Positions 42,604 through 53,917 are shown, numbered from the stretch's first letter. The stretch is DNA of 64,000 bases from DASZIT01 sp963819695 (GCA_963819695.1 CAWFXD010000001.1:1-64000); one strand, 5' to 3'. Numbers and translations are program-made. The notes: generated by a model from the letters alone, not told the origin.

Positions 42604-44418
42604 GTGGACGCTCCTGGGACCGGTGAAAGGGGAGCTGACGTCCTCACCGGCAACGGGGCCGGGCCGGCCGGCCCGGTGGGCCAGGCGCCGGGCCGGGTAA
42701 CCCGGCCGGCGGCGACCCCGGTCATCAACATCGACATCCCCGAGACGCTCCGGTATCGCCTGAAGAACAAGCTGCTCGGGCCACCCATCGCCTCCGAACG
42801 CCAGACCAGCGAACGATTGGGCAAGCCCACCGCGCTGGCGGTGTTGTCGTCCGACGTCATCTCGTCGTCGGCCTACGCCACCGAGCAGATGCTCCTGCCC
42901 CTCGTCCTCGCGGTCGGGGCGGCGGCGTACTCGCTGGTCATACCGGTCAGCCTGGCCGTCATCTTCGTACTGCTGTTCGTCACCCTCTCCTATCTCGAGG
43001 TGGTGAAGGTCTATACCAAGGCGGGCGGCGCCTACGTCGTCGCCCGGGAGAACTTCGGCCCGACCGTGGCCCAGGTGGCGGCCATGTCGCTGTTGATCGA
43101 CTACACGCTGACCGTGGCGGTGTCGGTGGCCGCCGGCGTCGCCGCCATCACCTCGGTGTTTCCCGGGCTGACCCCGGAAACCACCTGGATCGCGGTGGTG
43201 TTGGTGATCCTCATCGCCTACGGGAACCTCCGGGGTATCCGGGAGGCGGGCCGGATCTTCGCGATCCCCACCTATTTCTTCATTGTCAACATGGTCATCC
43301 TGATGGTGGTGGGGACCTACCGGGCGATTTCCGGCTCGCTCCACGCCCACGCCATCCTCGGGCAGTCGGGGGCGGAGCACATCGGAAGACCCGGGAGCGG
43401 CCTGCTCCTCGGGGCCAGCGCCTTCGTCATCCTCAAGGCGTTCGCCTCGGGTGGTTCCGCCCTCACCGGGACCGAGGCCATCTCCAACGGGGTGAGCGTC
43501 TTCCGGCGACCCGAGTCCCGTAACGCCCGGATCACCATGGTGATGATGGCGGTCATCCTCGGCTCGCTGGTGCTCGGGGTGTCGGTGATGGCCTCCTTGA
43601 CCCACCCGGTGCCCTATGTCTCCGGCACGCCGACGGTGATCTCCCAGATCGCCAAGTTCGTCTACGGGACGACCTGGTTGGGCAACCTCTTCTACGTGCT
43701 GCTCCAGGTCGGGACCACCTTCATCTTGATTCTGGCCGCCAACACCAGCTTCACCGGGTTCCCGTTCCTGGCCAGCTTCGCGGCCGAAGACTCCTATCTG
43801 CCCCGCCAGTTGACCAAGCGCGGCCACCGGCTGGTCTTCTCGACCGGGATCATCGTGTTGACGGTGGCCTCGGTGATCCTGTTGGTGGTCACCCAAGCCC
43901 GGGTGGACAAGCTCATTCCGCTCTATGCGATCGGGGTGTTCACCGGATTCACGATGGCCGGAGCCGGCATGGCCAAGTACCACCTCACCCACCGAGAGGA
44001 TCATTGGCGACGACGGTTGACGATCAACGGGACGGCCTCGGTGCTGTCGTTTGTGGTTCTGGTCATCATCGCGGTGGCCAAGTTCAGCGAGGGGGCCTGG
44101 GTGATCCTGGTCATCCTCCCGCTCGGCGTGTTTGCGCTGCTCCGGCTCCATCGTCAATACGTCGATGAGGAAGGCCAGCTCGAGGAAGGCGCCGCCGAAG
44201 CCGCGGAGGCTCCGGTTCTCAACCAACACGCGGTGATCGTGTTGGTCGACCGGCTGGACATGGCCACCGCTCGCGCCCTGCAGTACCGCGCGCACCCTGC
44301 GCCCGGACGAACTTCGGGCGGTGCATTTCGATCTCGACAACCGGGTGTCGTCCGCCCTCGAAGCGGAATGGAGCCGGCTGGGGTTGACCCGGCTCCCGCT
44401 CGACGTCATGGAGTGTGA
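42604..44418 (+). CDS. KimA-like APC-superfamily K+ permease, frame broken at the C-terminus
   Basis: About 12 helices with the wording of KimA-type K+ importers: LSSDVISSSAYATEQML, GGAYVVARENFG, LIDYTLTVAVSVAAGVAAIT, LKAFASGGSALTGTEAIS and AANTSFTGFPFLA. The GTG at 42604 opens a basic N-terminal tail of about 55 residues. After ATARALQY the frame goes wrong (RAHPAPG) and stops at 44418; removing one C near 44284 (TACCGCGCG) restores ARTLRPDELRAVHFDLDN, the cytoplasmic domain found in the following frame. Likely function: proton-coupled K+ uptake, governed by the adjacent TrkA pair. Confidence 0.8.
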   Translation: MDAPGTGERGADVLTGNGAGPAGPVGQAPGRVTRPAATPVINIDIPETLRYRLKNKLLGPPIASERQTSERLGKPTALAVLSSDVISSSAYATEQMLLPLVLAVGAAAYSLVIPVSLAVIFVLLFVTLSYLEVVKVYTKAGGAYVVARENFGPTVAQVAAMSLLIDYTLTVAVSVAAGVAAITSVFPGLTPETTWIAVVLVILIAYGNLRGIREAGRIFAIPTYFFIVNMVILMVVGTYRAISGSLHAHAILGQSGAEHIGRPGSGLLLGASAFVILKAFASGGSALTGTEAISNGVSVFRRPESRNARITMVMMAVILGSLVLGVSVMASLTHPVPYVSGTPTVISQIAKFVYGTTWLGNLFYVLLQVGTTFILILAANTSFTGFPFLASFAAEDSYLPRQLTKRGHRLVFSTGIIVLTVASVILLVVTQARVDKLIPLYAIGVFTGFTMAGAGMAKYHLTHREDHWRRRLTINGTASVLSFVVLVIIAVAKFSEGAWVILVILPLGVFALLRLHRQYVDEEGQLEEGAAEAAEAPVLNQHAVIVLVDRLDMATARALQYRAHPAPGRTSGGAFRSRQPGVVRPRSGMEPAGVDPAPARRHGV

Positions 44419-45091
44419 GGACCGGCGCCTCACCCGGGCCATCCTCGAGCTGGCGGCCGAGACGGTGGCCGACAACACCACCGAGCTGACCATGCTGTTG
44501 CCCCGCCGCGGATTCGAAGCCGGTTGGCACCGCCTCCTCCACGATGGGACAGCTGACCGGATCGCCGCCGCGGTCAGCCAACTCGCCCACGTGAACACCA
44601 GTGTGGTGCCGTACCAGTTGACCGGCGGGTGGCTGTCGCGGCGTCGGGAGTGGGGACGCCGAAGCCTGCCGGCGGCGGATACGGAGACCGCCAACCGGAG
44701 GTCGACCAAGGCTTCGGCCCGGGCGGCGGAACGGCTGGCGGAGCGGGAGGCGGTCAAGCCCTCCTTCGACCGGGCCGCCTTCGGCGAGCGGGGCCGGGGA
44801 ACCATCCCCATCGGGGAGGCGCAGTGGCGGACCCGGGTCCGGGTGGCGGGAAGGATCAAATCGGTGCGGGTACAGCCGCGGGCCGGCACCTCGAACCTCG
44901 AATGCGTGCTGGCCGACGACACCGGCAAGTTGCTCCTGGTGTTCCAGGGCCGCCGGCGCATCCCCGGGGTCCAGCCCGGAGCTCGGCTGGTGGTGGCGGG
45001 AATGGTGGGGGATTGGGGTCACCACCAGGCAATTCTCAATCCCGACTACGAACTCATTGCCGGCCCGGACGCCGGGGAGGGCTCGACCTGA
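44321..45091 (+). CDS. C-terminal domain of the KimA-like permease joined to an OB-fold domain
   Basis: The first 100 residues (FDLDNRVSSALEAEWSRLGL, TELTMLLPRRGFEAGWHRLL, VNTSVVPYQLTG) are the soluble C-terminal domain of the upstream permease, cut off by a one-base frameshift. After a charged linker (RSTKASARAAERLAEREAVK) comes an OB-fold nucleic-acid-binding-like domain (WRTRVRVAGRIKSVRVQP, VLADDTGKLLLVFQGRRRI, GARLVVAGMVGDWGHHQAIL). In Streptomyces a stand-alone OB-fold gene lies near the trkA genes; here there is no stop between the two, so permease and OB domain are one product once the frame is mended. Confidence 0.7.
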   Translation: MHFDLDNRVSSALEAEWSRLGLTRLPLDVMECEDRRLTRAILELAAETVADNTTELTMLLPRRGFEAGWHRLLHDGTADRIAAAVSQLAHVNTSVVPYQLTGGWLSRRREWGRRSLPAADTETANRRSTKASARAAERLAEREAVKPSFDRAAFGERGRGTIPIGEAQWRTRVRVAGRIKSVRVQPRAGTSNLECVLADDTGKLLLVFQGRRRIPGVQPGARLVVAGMVGDWGHHQAILNPDYELIAGPDAGEGST

Positions 45092-45102
45092 TCCGGCGAG
45101 TC

Positions 45103-45132
45103 TTGCCTTGGAGGGCCTTTTGTCGGTAGCTT
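45103..45132 (+). promoter_or_regulatory. Candidate hppA promoter with long leader
   Basis: TTGCCT (45103-45108), an 18-base spacer and TAGCTT (45127-45132). The mRNA leader to the ATG at 45299 would be about 160 bases, with GC-rich inverted segments but no riboswitch class I can name. Confidence 0.35.
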
Positions 45133-45298
45133 CTGCCCGCATTGCCGGTGCGACACGCCGTCTGGGTGTCCTCCGGTGCGAGGCCGTGGCCGTGGCCCCG
45201 TCAAGGGGGGAAACCCAACCTTGAGCGAACTGTCGCGGCGCTAGGCGTCTGATCGAACTCATCCACACCCTGTGTTGCAATCGAAGGGAGCACCACCG

Positions 45299-47680
<2,382 letters not shown>

Positions 47681-47768
47681 GGCCGTGGCGTCGCCACGGC
47701 TCCGATCCTGACCACGTGGGGTGGGGTTGACAGCGGGTGACCCCACCGTTCACCCTGTGGCCACAGCC

Positions 47769-50660
47769 ATGACGCCCACCGACCTGACCCAGACGACCGA
47801 GGAAACCGACGGAGCCTCGGGCTCCTCCTCTGGGCCGAGCGCGGTCCCGCGAGGGGCAAAACCCCTGGTCATCGTGGAGTCGCCGGCCAAGGCCAAGACC
47901 ATCGCCGGGCTGCTGGGGTCCGACTACGTGGTGGAGTCGTCGATCGGGCACATCCGGGACCTGCCCCGCCGGGCCGACGAGGTCCCGGTCTCGGTCAAGG
48001 GCGAACCCTGGGCCCGGCTGGGGGTGGATGTCGACAACGGCTTCAAGCCCCTCTACGTGGTGTCCTCCGACAAGAAGGCCCAGGTGGCCAAGCTCAAGCA
48101 GCTGGTGAAGCGGGCCAGCGAGGTCTACCTGGCCTCGGACGAGGACCGGGAGGGAGAGTCGATCGCCTGGCACCTCCTCGAGGTGCTCAACCCCCAGGTG
48201 CCGGTGAAGCGGATGGTCTTCCACGAGATCACCCGCCCGGCCATCGAACGGGCGGTCACCGAGTGGCGGGAGCTCGACCGCCGGCTGGTCGATGCCCAAG
48301 AAGCCCGTCGCATCCTCGACCGGCTGTACGGCTACGAGGTGTCGCCGGTCCTGTGGAAGAAGATCATGCCCCGGCTGTCGGCCGGCCGGGTCCAGAGCGT
48401 GGCCACCCGGATGGTGGTCGAACGCGAGCGGGCCCGGATGAAGTTCAGCTCCGCCGACTGGTGGGGCCTCGACGGCACCTTCACCACCGCGGCGCCACCG
48501 ACCGACGGGACGCCCAACTCGTTCACCGCCTCGCTGGTGGCCGTCGACGGGGTGACGCTGGCCTCCGGTCGAGACTTCGACGACACCGGGGCCCTGTCCT
48601 CGCCGGGATCGGTGACGGTACTGGGGGAAGCCGACGCCCGCGGGTTGGCGGCCGGCCTGGAGGGTGCGCCCTTCGCGGTCAAGTCGATGACCCACAAGCC
48701 GTACCGGCGTTCACCGGCGGCACCGTTCATGACCTCCACCCTCCAGCAGGAGGCGGGCCGCAAGCTCCGCTTCAGTTCCAAGCGGGCCATGCAGATCGCC
48801 CAACGGCTCTACGAGCAGGGGTGGATCACCTACATGCGGACCGACTCGACCACGCTGTCGAGTGAGGCCCTGGCCGCGGCCCGGGCCCAGGCTGTCGCCC
48901 TCTACGGTCCCGACTACGTGCCGGCCAAGCCGCGGGTCTACGAGCGGAAGGTGAAGAACGCCCAGGAGGCCCACGAAGCCATCCGGCCCGCCGGGGAGTC
49001 CTTCCGGACCCCCGACGAGGCGTCGCGCTCGCTGTCCGGCGACGAGTTCCGGCTCTACGACATGATCTGGAAGCGGACGGTGGCCTCCCAGATGGCCGAC
49101 GCCACCGGGACCAGCGCCCAGGTGCGGCTGGTGGGCACCGCCGCCGACCCGGCCGGTGGCGACGGGCGGGAGGCGGAGTTCTCCGCCAGCGGCAAGGTCA
49201 TCCAGTTCCCGGGGTTCCTTCGGGCCTACGTCGAGGGCGAGGACGATCCCGATGCCGAGCTCGCCGATCGGGAGGTGCACCTGCCCCCGATGGCCGAGGG
49301 CGACCCCCTGTCGGTGGAGGGTCTGGACCCCGGCTCCCACGCCACCCAACCTCCGGCCCGTTTCACCGAGGCCTCCCTGGTGAAGGCCATGGAGGAGCTG
49401 GGGGTCGGCCGACCGTCCACCTACGCCAGTGTGATCTCCACCATCCTCGACCGCGGCTATGTCTGGAAGAAGGGAACCGCCCTGGTCCCGTCGTTCACCG
49501 CCTTCGCGGTGGTGGGACTGCTGGAGCGCTACTTCGCCGATCTGGTCGACTACGGGTTCACCGCCTCGATGGAGGACGACCTCGACGCGATTGCCTCCGG
49601 GGACGAGGAGTCGCTCCCCTGGCTGACCCGCTTCTACTTCGGCACTGCCGGGGCCGACGGTTCCGGCAACGGGAACCGGACGCCGTCCGCCAACGGTTCG
49701 GAGGTCCGCCGGCTCGGCCTCAAACAAGAGGTGAACACCTATCTGGGCGAGATCGACGCCCGGGAGATCAACTCCATCCCGATCGGGACGGGGAGCGACG
49801 GGGTCGAGATCGTGGCCCGGGTCGGGCGCTACGGGCCGTATCTGCAGCACGGCGAGGACCGGGTCTCGATCCCGGAGGACATGGCCCCCGACGAGCTGAC
49901 CCCGGCGCGGGCCGAGGAGCTTCTGGAGGCCCCGTCGTCCGACCGGGTGCTCGGGGAGGATCCGGAGTCGGGTCTGCCGGTGCAGGTGAAGGCCGGCCGG
50001 TTCGGCCCCTACGTGCAGCTCGGCGAAGTGGTGGACGGCGGCCCGAAGCCCCGCACGGCATCGCTGTTCGCGTCGATGGTGCCGGCCACCATCACCCTCG
50101 AGGAGGCGCTGGACCTGTTGCGCATCCCCCGGGTGGTGGGCGCCGATCCGGAAAGCGGTGAGGAGATCGTCGCCCACAACGGGAAGTTCGGTCCCTATCT
50201 GAAGAAGGGCACCGACACCCGGAGCCTGCTGACCGAGGACCAGCTCCTGACGGTCACGGTCGACGAGGCCCTCGCGCTGTTCGCCCAGCCCAAGGCCCGC
50301 CGGGGGCGCAACGCCGCGGGTCCCCTGAGGGAGATGGGGGCGGACGCCGACACCGGGCTGCCGATGGTGGTCAAGGACGGCCGCTTCGGACCCTATGTGA
50401 CCGACGGGACCACCAACGCCTCGCTCCGACAGGGGGACGACGTCGACACCCTGACGGCGGAGCGGGCCTCCGAGCTGTTGGCGGAACGCCGGGCCGCCGG
50501 CCCGTCGAACCGCAAGAAGAAGGCTCCGGCCAAGAAGAAGGCGGCGGCGAAGAAGAAGGCTGTGGCCAAAAAGGCACCCGCCAAGAAGCGGGCTCCGGCC
50601 AAGAAGTCGGCCGCCCTGAAGGCGACCGCCGATCCGAAGCCCGTCTCCGGGTCAGAGTGA
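47769..50660 (+). CDS. topA: DNA topoisomerase I
   Basis: Type IA topoisomerase relaxing negative supercoils. Toprim domain LVIVESPAKAKTIAGLLG with DEDREGESIAWHL, the catalytic Tyr in WITYMRTDSTTLS (about residue 360), KNAQEAHEAIRP, and ELGVGRPSTYASVISTI. Instead of zinc fingers it has several TopA C-terminal repeats (VGRYGPYLQHGEDRVS, NGKFGPYLKKG, DGRFGPYVTDG), and then a tail of about 45 residues rich in Lys, Ala and Pro, as in mycobacteria and Streptomyces. Start is uncertain: GTG 47721 is in frame 48 bases upstream. Its stop overlaps the tmk start by four bases. Confidence 0.95.
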   Translation: MTPTDLTQTTEETDGASGSSSGPSAVPRGAKPLVIVESPAKAKTIAGLLGSDYVVESSIGHIRDLPRRADEVPVSVKGEPWARLGVDVDNGFKPLYVVSSDKKAQVAKLKQLVKRASEVYLASDEDREGESIAWHLLEVLNPQVPVKRMVFHEITRPAIERAVTEWRELDRRLVDAQEARRILDRLYGYEVSPVLWKKIMPRLSAGRVQSVATRMVVERERARMKFSSADWWGLDGTFTTAAPPTDGTPNSFTASLVAVDGVTLASGRDFDDTGALSSPGSVTVLGEADARGLAAGLEGAPFAVKSMTHKPYRRSPAAPFMTSTLQQEAGRKLRFSSKRAMQIAQRLYEQGWITYMRTDSTTLSSEALAAARAQAVALYGPDYVPAKPRVYERKVKNAQEAHEAIRPAGESFRTPDEASRSLSGDEFRLYDMIWKRTVASQMADATGTSAQVRLVGTAADPAGGDGREAEFSASGKVIQFPGFLRAYVEGEDDPDAELADREVHLPPMAEGDPLSVEGLDPGSHATQPPARFTEASLVKAMEELGVGRPSTYASVISTILDRGYVWKKGTALVPSFTAFAVVGLLERYFADLVDYGFTASMEDDLDAIASGDEESLPWLTRFYFGTAGADGSGNGNRTPSANGSEVRRLGLKQEVNTYLGEIDAREINSIPIGTGSDGVEIVARVGRYGPYLQHGEDRVSIPEDMAPDELTPARAEELLEAPSSDRVLGEDPESGLPVQVKAGRFGPYVQLGEVVDGGPKPRTASLFASMVPATITLEEALDLLRIPRVVGADPESGEEIVAHNGKFGPYLKKGTDTRSLLTEDQLLTVTVDEALALFAQPKARRGRNAAGPLREMGADADTGLPMVVKDGRFGPYVTDGTTNASLRQGDDVDTLTAERASELLAERRAAGPSNRKKKAPAKKKAAAKKKAVAKKAPAKKRAPAKKSAALKATADPKPVSGSE

Positions 50661-51286
50661 CCGATGGGTCGCGCGGCCGCCTGATCGCCCTCGAGGGGAT
50701 CGACGGCTGTGGAAAGTCCACCCAGGCCCAGATGTTGGCCTCCCGGCTGGGTGCGTTGCTCACCTTCGAGCCCGGGGCGACCCCCCTCGGCAACCAGCTC
50801 CGGGGCCTCCTCCTCGAATCCGGGCGGCCCCCGTTGGCCGACCGGGCCGAAGCGCTCCTGATGACGGCCGACCGGGCCCAGCATGTCGCCGAGGTGGTGG
50901 CGCCGGCGCTCGACGCCGGGACCTGGGTGGTCTCCGACCGGTTCTCGGGATCGACCCTCGCCTACCAGGGTTACGGGCGCGGTCTGGACCTCGGCGAGCT
51001 GGCCCGGCTGGTCGACTGGGCGACGGCCGGGCTGCGGCCCGACCTCACCGTGTTGATCGAGGTTCCCACCGATCTGGCCGCCACCCGGCTCACCCGCGGA
51101 GGCCGCGACCGGTTCGAGGCACTGGGGGCCGCCTTCCACCAACGGGTGGCTGACGGGTTCCACCGGCTGGCCGCCGACGACCCCGACACCTGGACGGTGG
51201 TGGACGGCACCGGCGCCGCCGATGCGGTGTCCGAGTCGGTGTGGTCGGCGGTGCGGGAGCGATTGGGGGTGCCGACCGGTGGCTGA
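50657..51286 (+). CDS. tmk: Thymidylate kinase
   Basis: Phosphorylates dTMP to dTDP. 209 residues. P-loop EGIDGCGKST (13-22), DRFSGSTLAYQGYGRGL (DRY/F-type motif, about 94-110) and Arg of the lid TRLTRGGRDRFEAL. The P-loop Gly after Asp-Gly-Cys and lid match bacterial enzymes. GTG start overlaps topA stop; the next gene begins one base after its stop codon region, so topA-tmk-holB is an operon devoted to DNA replication. Confidence 0.95.
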   Translation: MTDGSRGRLIALEGIDGCGKSTQAQMLASRLGALLTFEPGATPLGNQLRGLLLESGRPPLADRAEALLMTADRAQHVAEVVAPALDAGTWVVSDRFSGSTLAYQGYGRGLDLGELARLVDWATAGLRPDLTVLIEVPTDLAATRLTRGGRDRFEALGAAFHQRVADGFHRLAADDPDTWTVVDGTGAADAVSESVWSAVRERLGVPTGG

Positions 51287-51287
51287 C

Positions 51288-52394
51288 ATGGAGGCGAAAG
51301 AGGTACCGGTGGCGGCGCTGTTCGACGGAGTGGTGGGGCAACCCGCGGCCGTCGCCCAGTTGCGGGCTTCGGCCCGCCATCCGGTGCATGCCTATCTCCT
51401 CCACGGCCCGCCCGGGTCGGGCAAGCGGGAGGCGGTGCGAGGCTTTGCCGCCGCGCTGCTGTGCCCCGATGGTGGGTGCGGCACCTGCTCCACCTGCCGG
51501 AGGGCACGGGCCGGGACCCATCCGGACCTGGTGGTGGTGGAGCGATCCGGGGCATCGCTCAGCGTCGACGATGCCCGGCTGATCGGGTCCCGGGCCCAGC
51601 GCCGTCCGATGGAGGCGGCCCGCCAGGTGCTGGTGGTGACCGACATCCACCTGGCCATCCTGTCGGCTCCCGCGTTGCTCAAGGCGGTCGAGGAGCCTCC
51701 CGCCTCCACCGTCTTCGTGCTGGTGGCGGACGACGTCCCGCCCACCCTGGTGACGATCGCCAGCCGGTGTGTGAAGGTGGCATTCGATCCGGTTCCCGTC
51801 GACGCGGTGGGCACCTGGTTGGTCGGACACGGAGTCAGCGAAGACATCGCCCGAGCCGTGGCGGTGGTGTCCGGCGGCCGGCTGGACCGGGCCAAGCTGC
51901 TGGCCACCGATCCGGGGTTCGCCGCCCGGGTGGAGCGATGGCGGTCGGTTCCGACCCGGCTGGACGGTACCGGAGCCGCCGCCTGCATGGTGGCCTCCGA
52001 GCTCCTCAAGTCGGCCGACGAAGTGCTGACCCCGTTGCGGGAGCAGCACGCCGCCGAGATGGCGGCGCTGTCCGAGCGGGCGGAGGCGGCCGGAGCCAAG
52101 GGGATACCCGGCCGGAAAGAAGTGGAGGACCAACACAAACGCGAAGAACGCCGGTGGCGGACCGACGAGCTGAGGACCGGGCTGGCCACCCTGGCGGCCG
52201 TCTACCGCGACCGGTTGGTGACCGCCACCGATGCCCTCCGGGATTCGGGCTCGGCCGGTGCCGAGGCCGACAGCCGAACCCTGGTCGGGGACGTGGACGC
52301 GATCGAGAAGGCCGGCGAGGCGCTCATCCGTAACCCGAACGAGGCGTTGCTGATGGAAGCGCTGATGTCCCGGCTGTCGGGACTGGCCAGCTGA
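51288..52394 (+). CDS. holB: DNA polymerase III delta' subunit
   Basis: Clamp-loader subunit, 368 residues. P-loop HGPPGSGKREAV (39-50), zinc module with Cys 59, 64, 67 and 70 (CPDGGCGTCSTC), sensor 1 region LLKAVEEPPASTVFVLVADD and the SRC-like motif ASRCVKVAF. The C-terminal collar domain is helical and unusually charged in the middle (EDQHKREERRWRTDEL). ATG at 51288, directly behind the tmk stop. Upstream frame sequence is out of family. Confidence 0.93.
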   Translation: MEAKEVPVAALFDGVVGQPAAVAQLRASARHPVHAYLLHGPPGSGKREAVRGFAAALLCPDGGCGTCSTCRRARAGTHPDLVVVERSGASLSVDDARLIGSRAQRRPMEAARQVLVVTDIHLAILSAPALLKAVEEPPASTVFVLVADDVPPTLVTIASRCVKVAFDPVPVDAVGTWLVGHGVSEDIARAVAVVSGGRLDRAKLLATDPGFAARVERWRSVPTRLDGTGAAACMVASELLKSADEVLTPLREQHAAEMAALSERAEAAGAKGIPGRKEVEDQHKREERRWRTDELRTGLATLAAVYRDRLVTATDALRDSGSAGAEADSRTLVGDVDAIEKAGEALIRNPNEALLMEALMSRLSGLAS

Positions 52395-52465
52395 AGCTCG
52401 CCTGGTCCACCGCGGCTCGAGCGAAAATCCCGCGGCTTCGGGCTTCGGATAGCGTGGCACGTCGC

Positions 52466-52541
52466 GCCTGGGTAGCTCAGTCGGTAGAGCAACGCACTCG
52501 TAATGCGTAGGTCAGGAGTTCGATTCTCCTCCCAGGCTCCA
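52466..52541 (+). tRNA. tRNA-Thr (anticodon CGT)
   Basis: Acceptor GCCTGGG/CCCAGGC, D-stem GCTC/GAGC, anticodon stem ACGCA/TGCGT around CTCGTAA, T-stem AGGAG/CTCCT with TTCGATT. The 3' CCA is encoded (52539-52541), unlike the other two tRNAs here. It follows holB after 71 bases. Confidence 0.95.
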
Positions 52542-52554
52542 GTTCCGGCTCTAG

Positions 52555-52568
52555 TTCAATGTATTGAA
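52555..52568. repeat. Perfect 14-bp palindrome after tRNA-Thr
   Basis: TTCAATGTATTGAA, a perfect palindrome with a 2-base centre, 13 bases beyond the tRNA. It is AT-rich in GC-rich surroundings and could be an operator, a weak terminator stem or an old attachment site. Confidence 0.5.
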
Positions 52569-52630
52569 TCGGCTGATCTTTTACAGGGTCTCACCTGATC
52601 CTTGACACTCCACGGCTGACCTTTGAAACG

Positions 52631-53455
52631 TCAGTCGACGACGACGTCACCGGGGAGTCGGCGCTCGACCAGGCGCGCATACCGGTTCTCCAGCTGGTCG
52701 GCGTAACTCGGCTTGGTCGGGATGAGGAACTCGCCGGATTGCACGGCGGCGAGCACCGGGCCGGCCACGTCGTCGGGCGGGATCCCCGCGCCGGTCGCTC
52801 CGGCCAGGAATCCCAGGACCATGGGACCGGTCTCGGTTTGGTCGACGCCGAACCGGGCCGGCCTCACTCTGGCACTCCGGGCGATCCCGGTGTCGACCGC
52901 GCTGGGCACCAGGACCGAGGCTCCGATGTGCGATCCGATCGATGCCAGGTCGTGGGCCAGACATTCGGTGAGCGAGAACACCGCGGCCTTGGACACGATG
53001 TAGGGAGCGGTCAGCGGACCCGAGACGAGGGCGGCCACCGACGAAGTGTTGACCACATGCCCGTCGGTTCCCTGGTCGATCATCCGCGGCAGAAAGCTCG
53101 AGATCCCGTGGACGACACCCATGAGGTTGACGCCCAGCGACCAGTTCCAATCGTCCAGGGACGGCTCCCAGGCCCGACCGCTCTGGAATACCCCGGCGTT
53201 GTTGCAGAGCAGGTCGACCTGGCCGAACCTGCTGAACGATTCGTCGGCCAGCGCCCGGACCGACGCGGCGTCGGAAACGTCGACCTGCACCGGGTGGCCA
53301 CCGAAGGCCTCGGCGGTGGCCCGGGCGGCGTCGCCGTCGATGTCCGCGGTCACGACGGTCATTCCTTCCCGCCCCATCCGCCGGCACAGGGCGGCTCCGA
53401 TGCCACTCCCAGCCCCGGTGACCACCGCCACCCTCCCCGTCAGTTGTTGCAGCAT
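52631..53455 (-). CDS. SDR-family oxidoreductase
   Basis: A 274-residue classical short-chain dehydrogenase. TGAGSGIG (about 14-21) binds the cofactor, ADIDGD suggests NAD preference, CNNAG (about 88-92), catalytic Ser in VNTSSVAAL and YIVSK (Tyr, Lys). Substrate unknown. A ribosome binding site AGGAAGG lies 10-15 bases before the ATG. Convergent with tRNA-Thr. Confidence 0.88.
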   Translation of the reverse strand: MLQQLTGRVAVVTGAGSGIGAALCRRMGREGMTVVTADIDGDAARATAEAFGGHPVQVDVSDAASVRALADESFSRFGQVDLLCNNAGVFQSGRAWEPSLDDWNWSLGVNLMGVVHGISSFLPRMIDQGTDGHVVNTSSVAALVSGPLTAPYIVSKAAVFSLTECLAHDLASIGSHIGASVLVPSAVDTGIARSARVRPARFGVDQTETGPMVLGFLAGATGAGIPPDDVAGPVLAAVQSGEFLIPTKPSYADQLENRYARLVERRLPGDVVVD

Positions 53456-53583
53456 GGTCGGCCCCTTCCTGGGTTGCCCGTCGTTGCCTCTGACCCGGCA
53501 ACTCAGGAGGAAGTTATCGGCCTTCGGTTGGGTCGGGGGGCGTCGACTTCGGGAACCGGTGCTGGAGCCAGGTGGCCAACTGG

Positions 53584-53820
53584 TCGGCGATCAAGGCCCA
53601 GCCAAGCGACGTGACCATTGTCGGCGAGTACCTCGAGCTCGACCGGCCGGGCCGAATCAGGTTCACCTGGTGGTGCACGACCTGGGAGCCCGTGGATCCG
53701 CGCAGCGTGGCTACTGGTTGGTGGCATCCGACGGGGGCATCTTCAGTTTCGGTGACGCCGTCTTCTACGGTTCGACCGGCGCCATCACCCTGCCAAACCC
53801 GTCGTCGGGATGGCCCCCGG
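53584..53820 (+). pseudogene. Remnants of two genes joined end to end
   Basis: Two fragments in different frames. At about 53584-53671 the frame reads DVTIVGEYLELDRPGRIRFT, the middle of an AHSA1/SRPBCC (START-like) domain. From 53709 another frame reads GYWLVASDGGIFSFGDAVFY, then GSTGAITLPNPSSGW: one unit of the repeated secreted domain common in Acidimicrobiia and relatives. Neither has a start, a proper end or a ribosome binding site. They look like debris of deletions upstream of the MFS gene. Confidence 0.55.
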
Positions 53821-53904
53821 TAACCGGCGGGCGGCTTGACGGGGCCGGCGGTTCCGGAACCGACCGCCGGTCAGCGTTCCGGATGAGAATCGAGCCCGCT
53901 GCCC

Positions 53905-53910
53905 TACGCT
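53905..53910 (+). promoter_or_regulatory. Putative -10 for leaderless MFS gene
   Basis: TACGCT ends seven bases before the ATG at 53918. Confidence 0.4.
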
Positions 53911-53917
53911 TTGCGAG

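Noticed and set aside
42499..44961. Upstream extension of the TrkA frame on the minus strand
   Set aside because: The frame is open by composition only; TrkA homology begins at 42498 and the extension is antisense to the permease.
45140..45298. A c-di-AMP (ydaO/yuaA) riboswitch before hppA, suggested by GGGGGGAAACCCAACC
   Set aside because: The downstream GAATC and CAGCTAACC blocks that define the class are missing.
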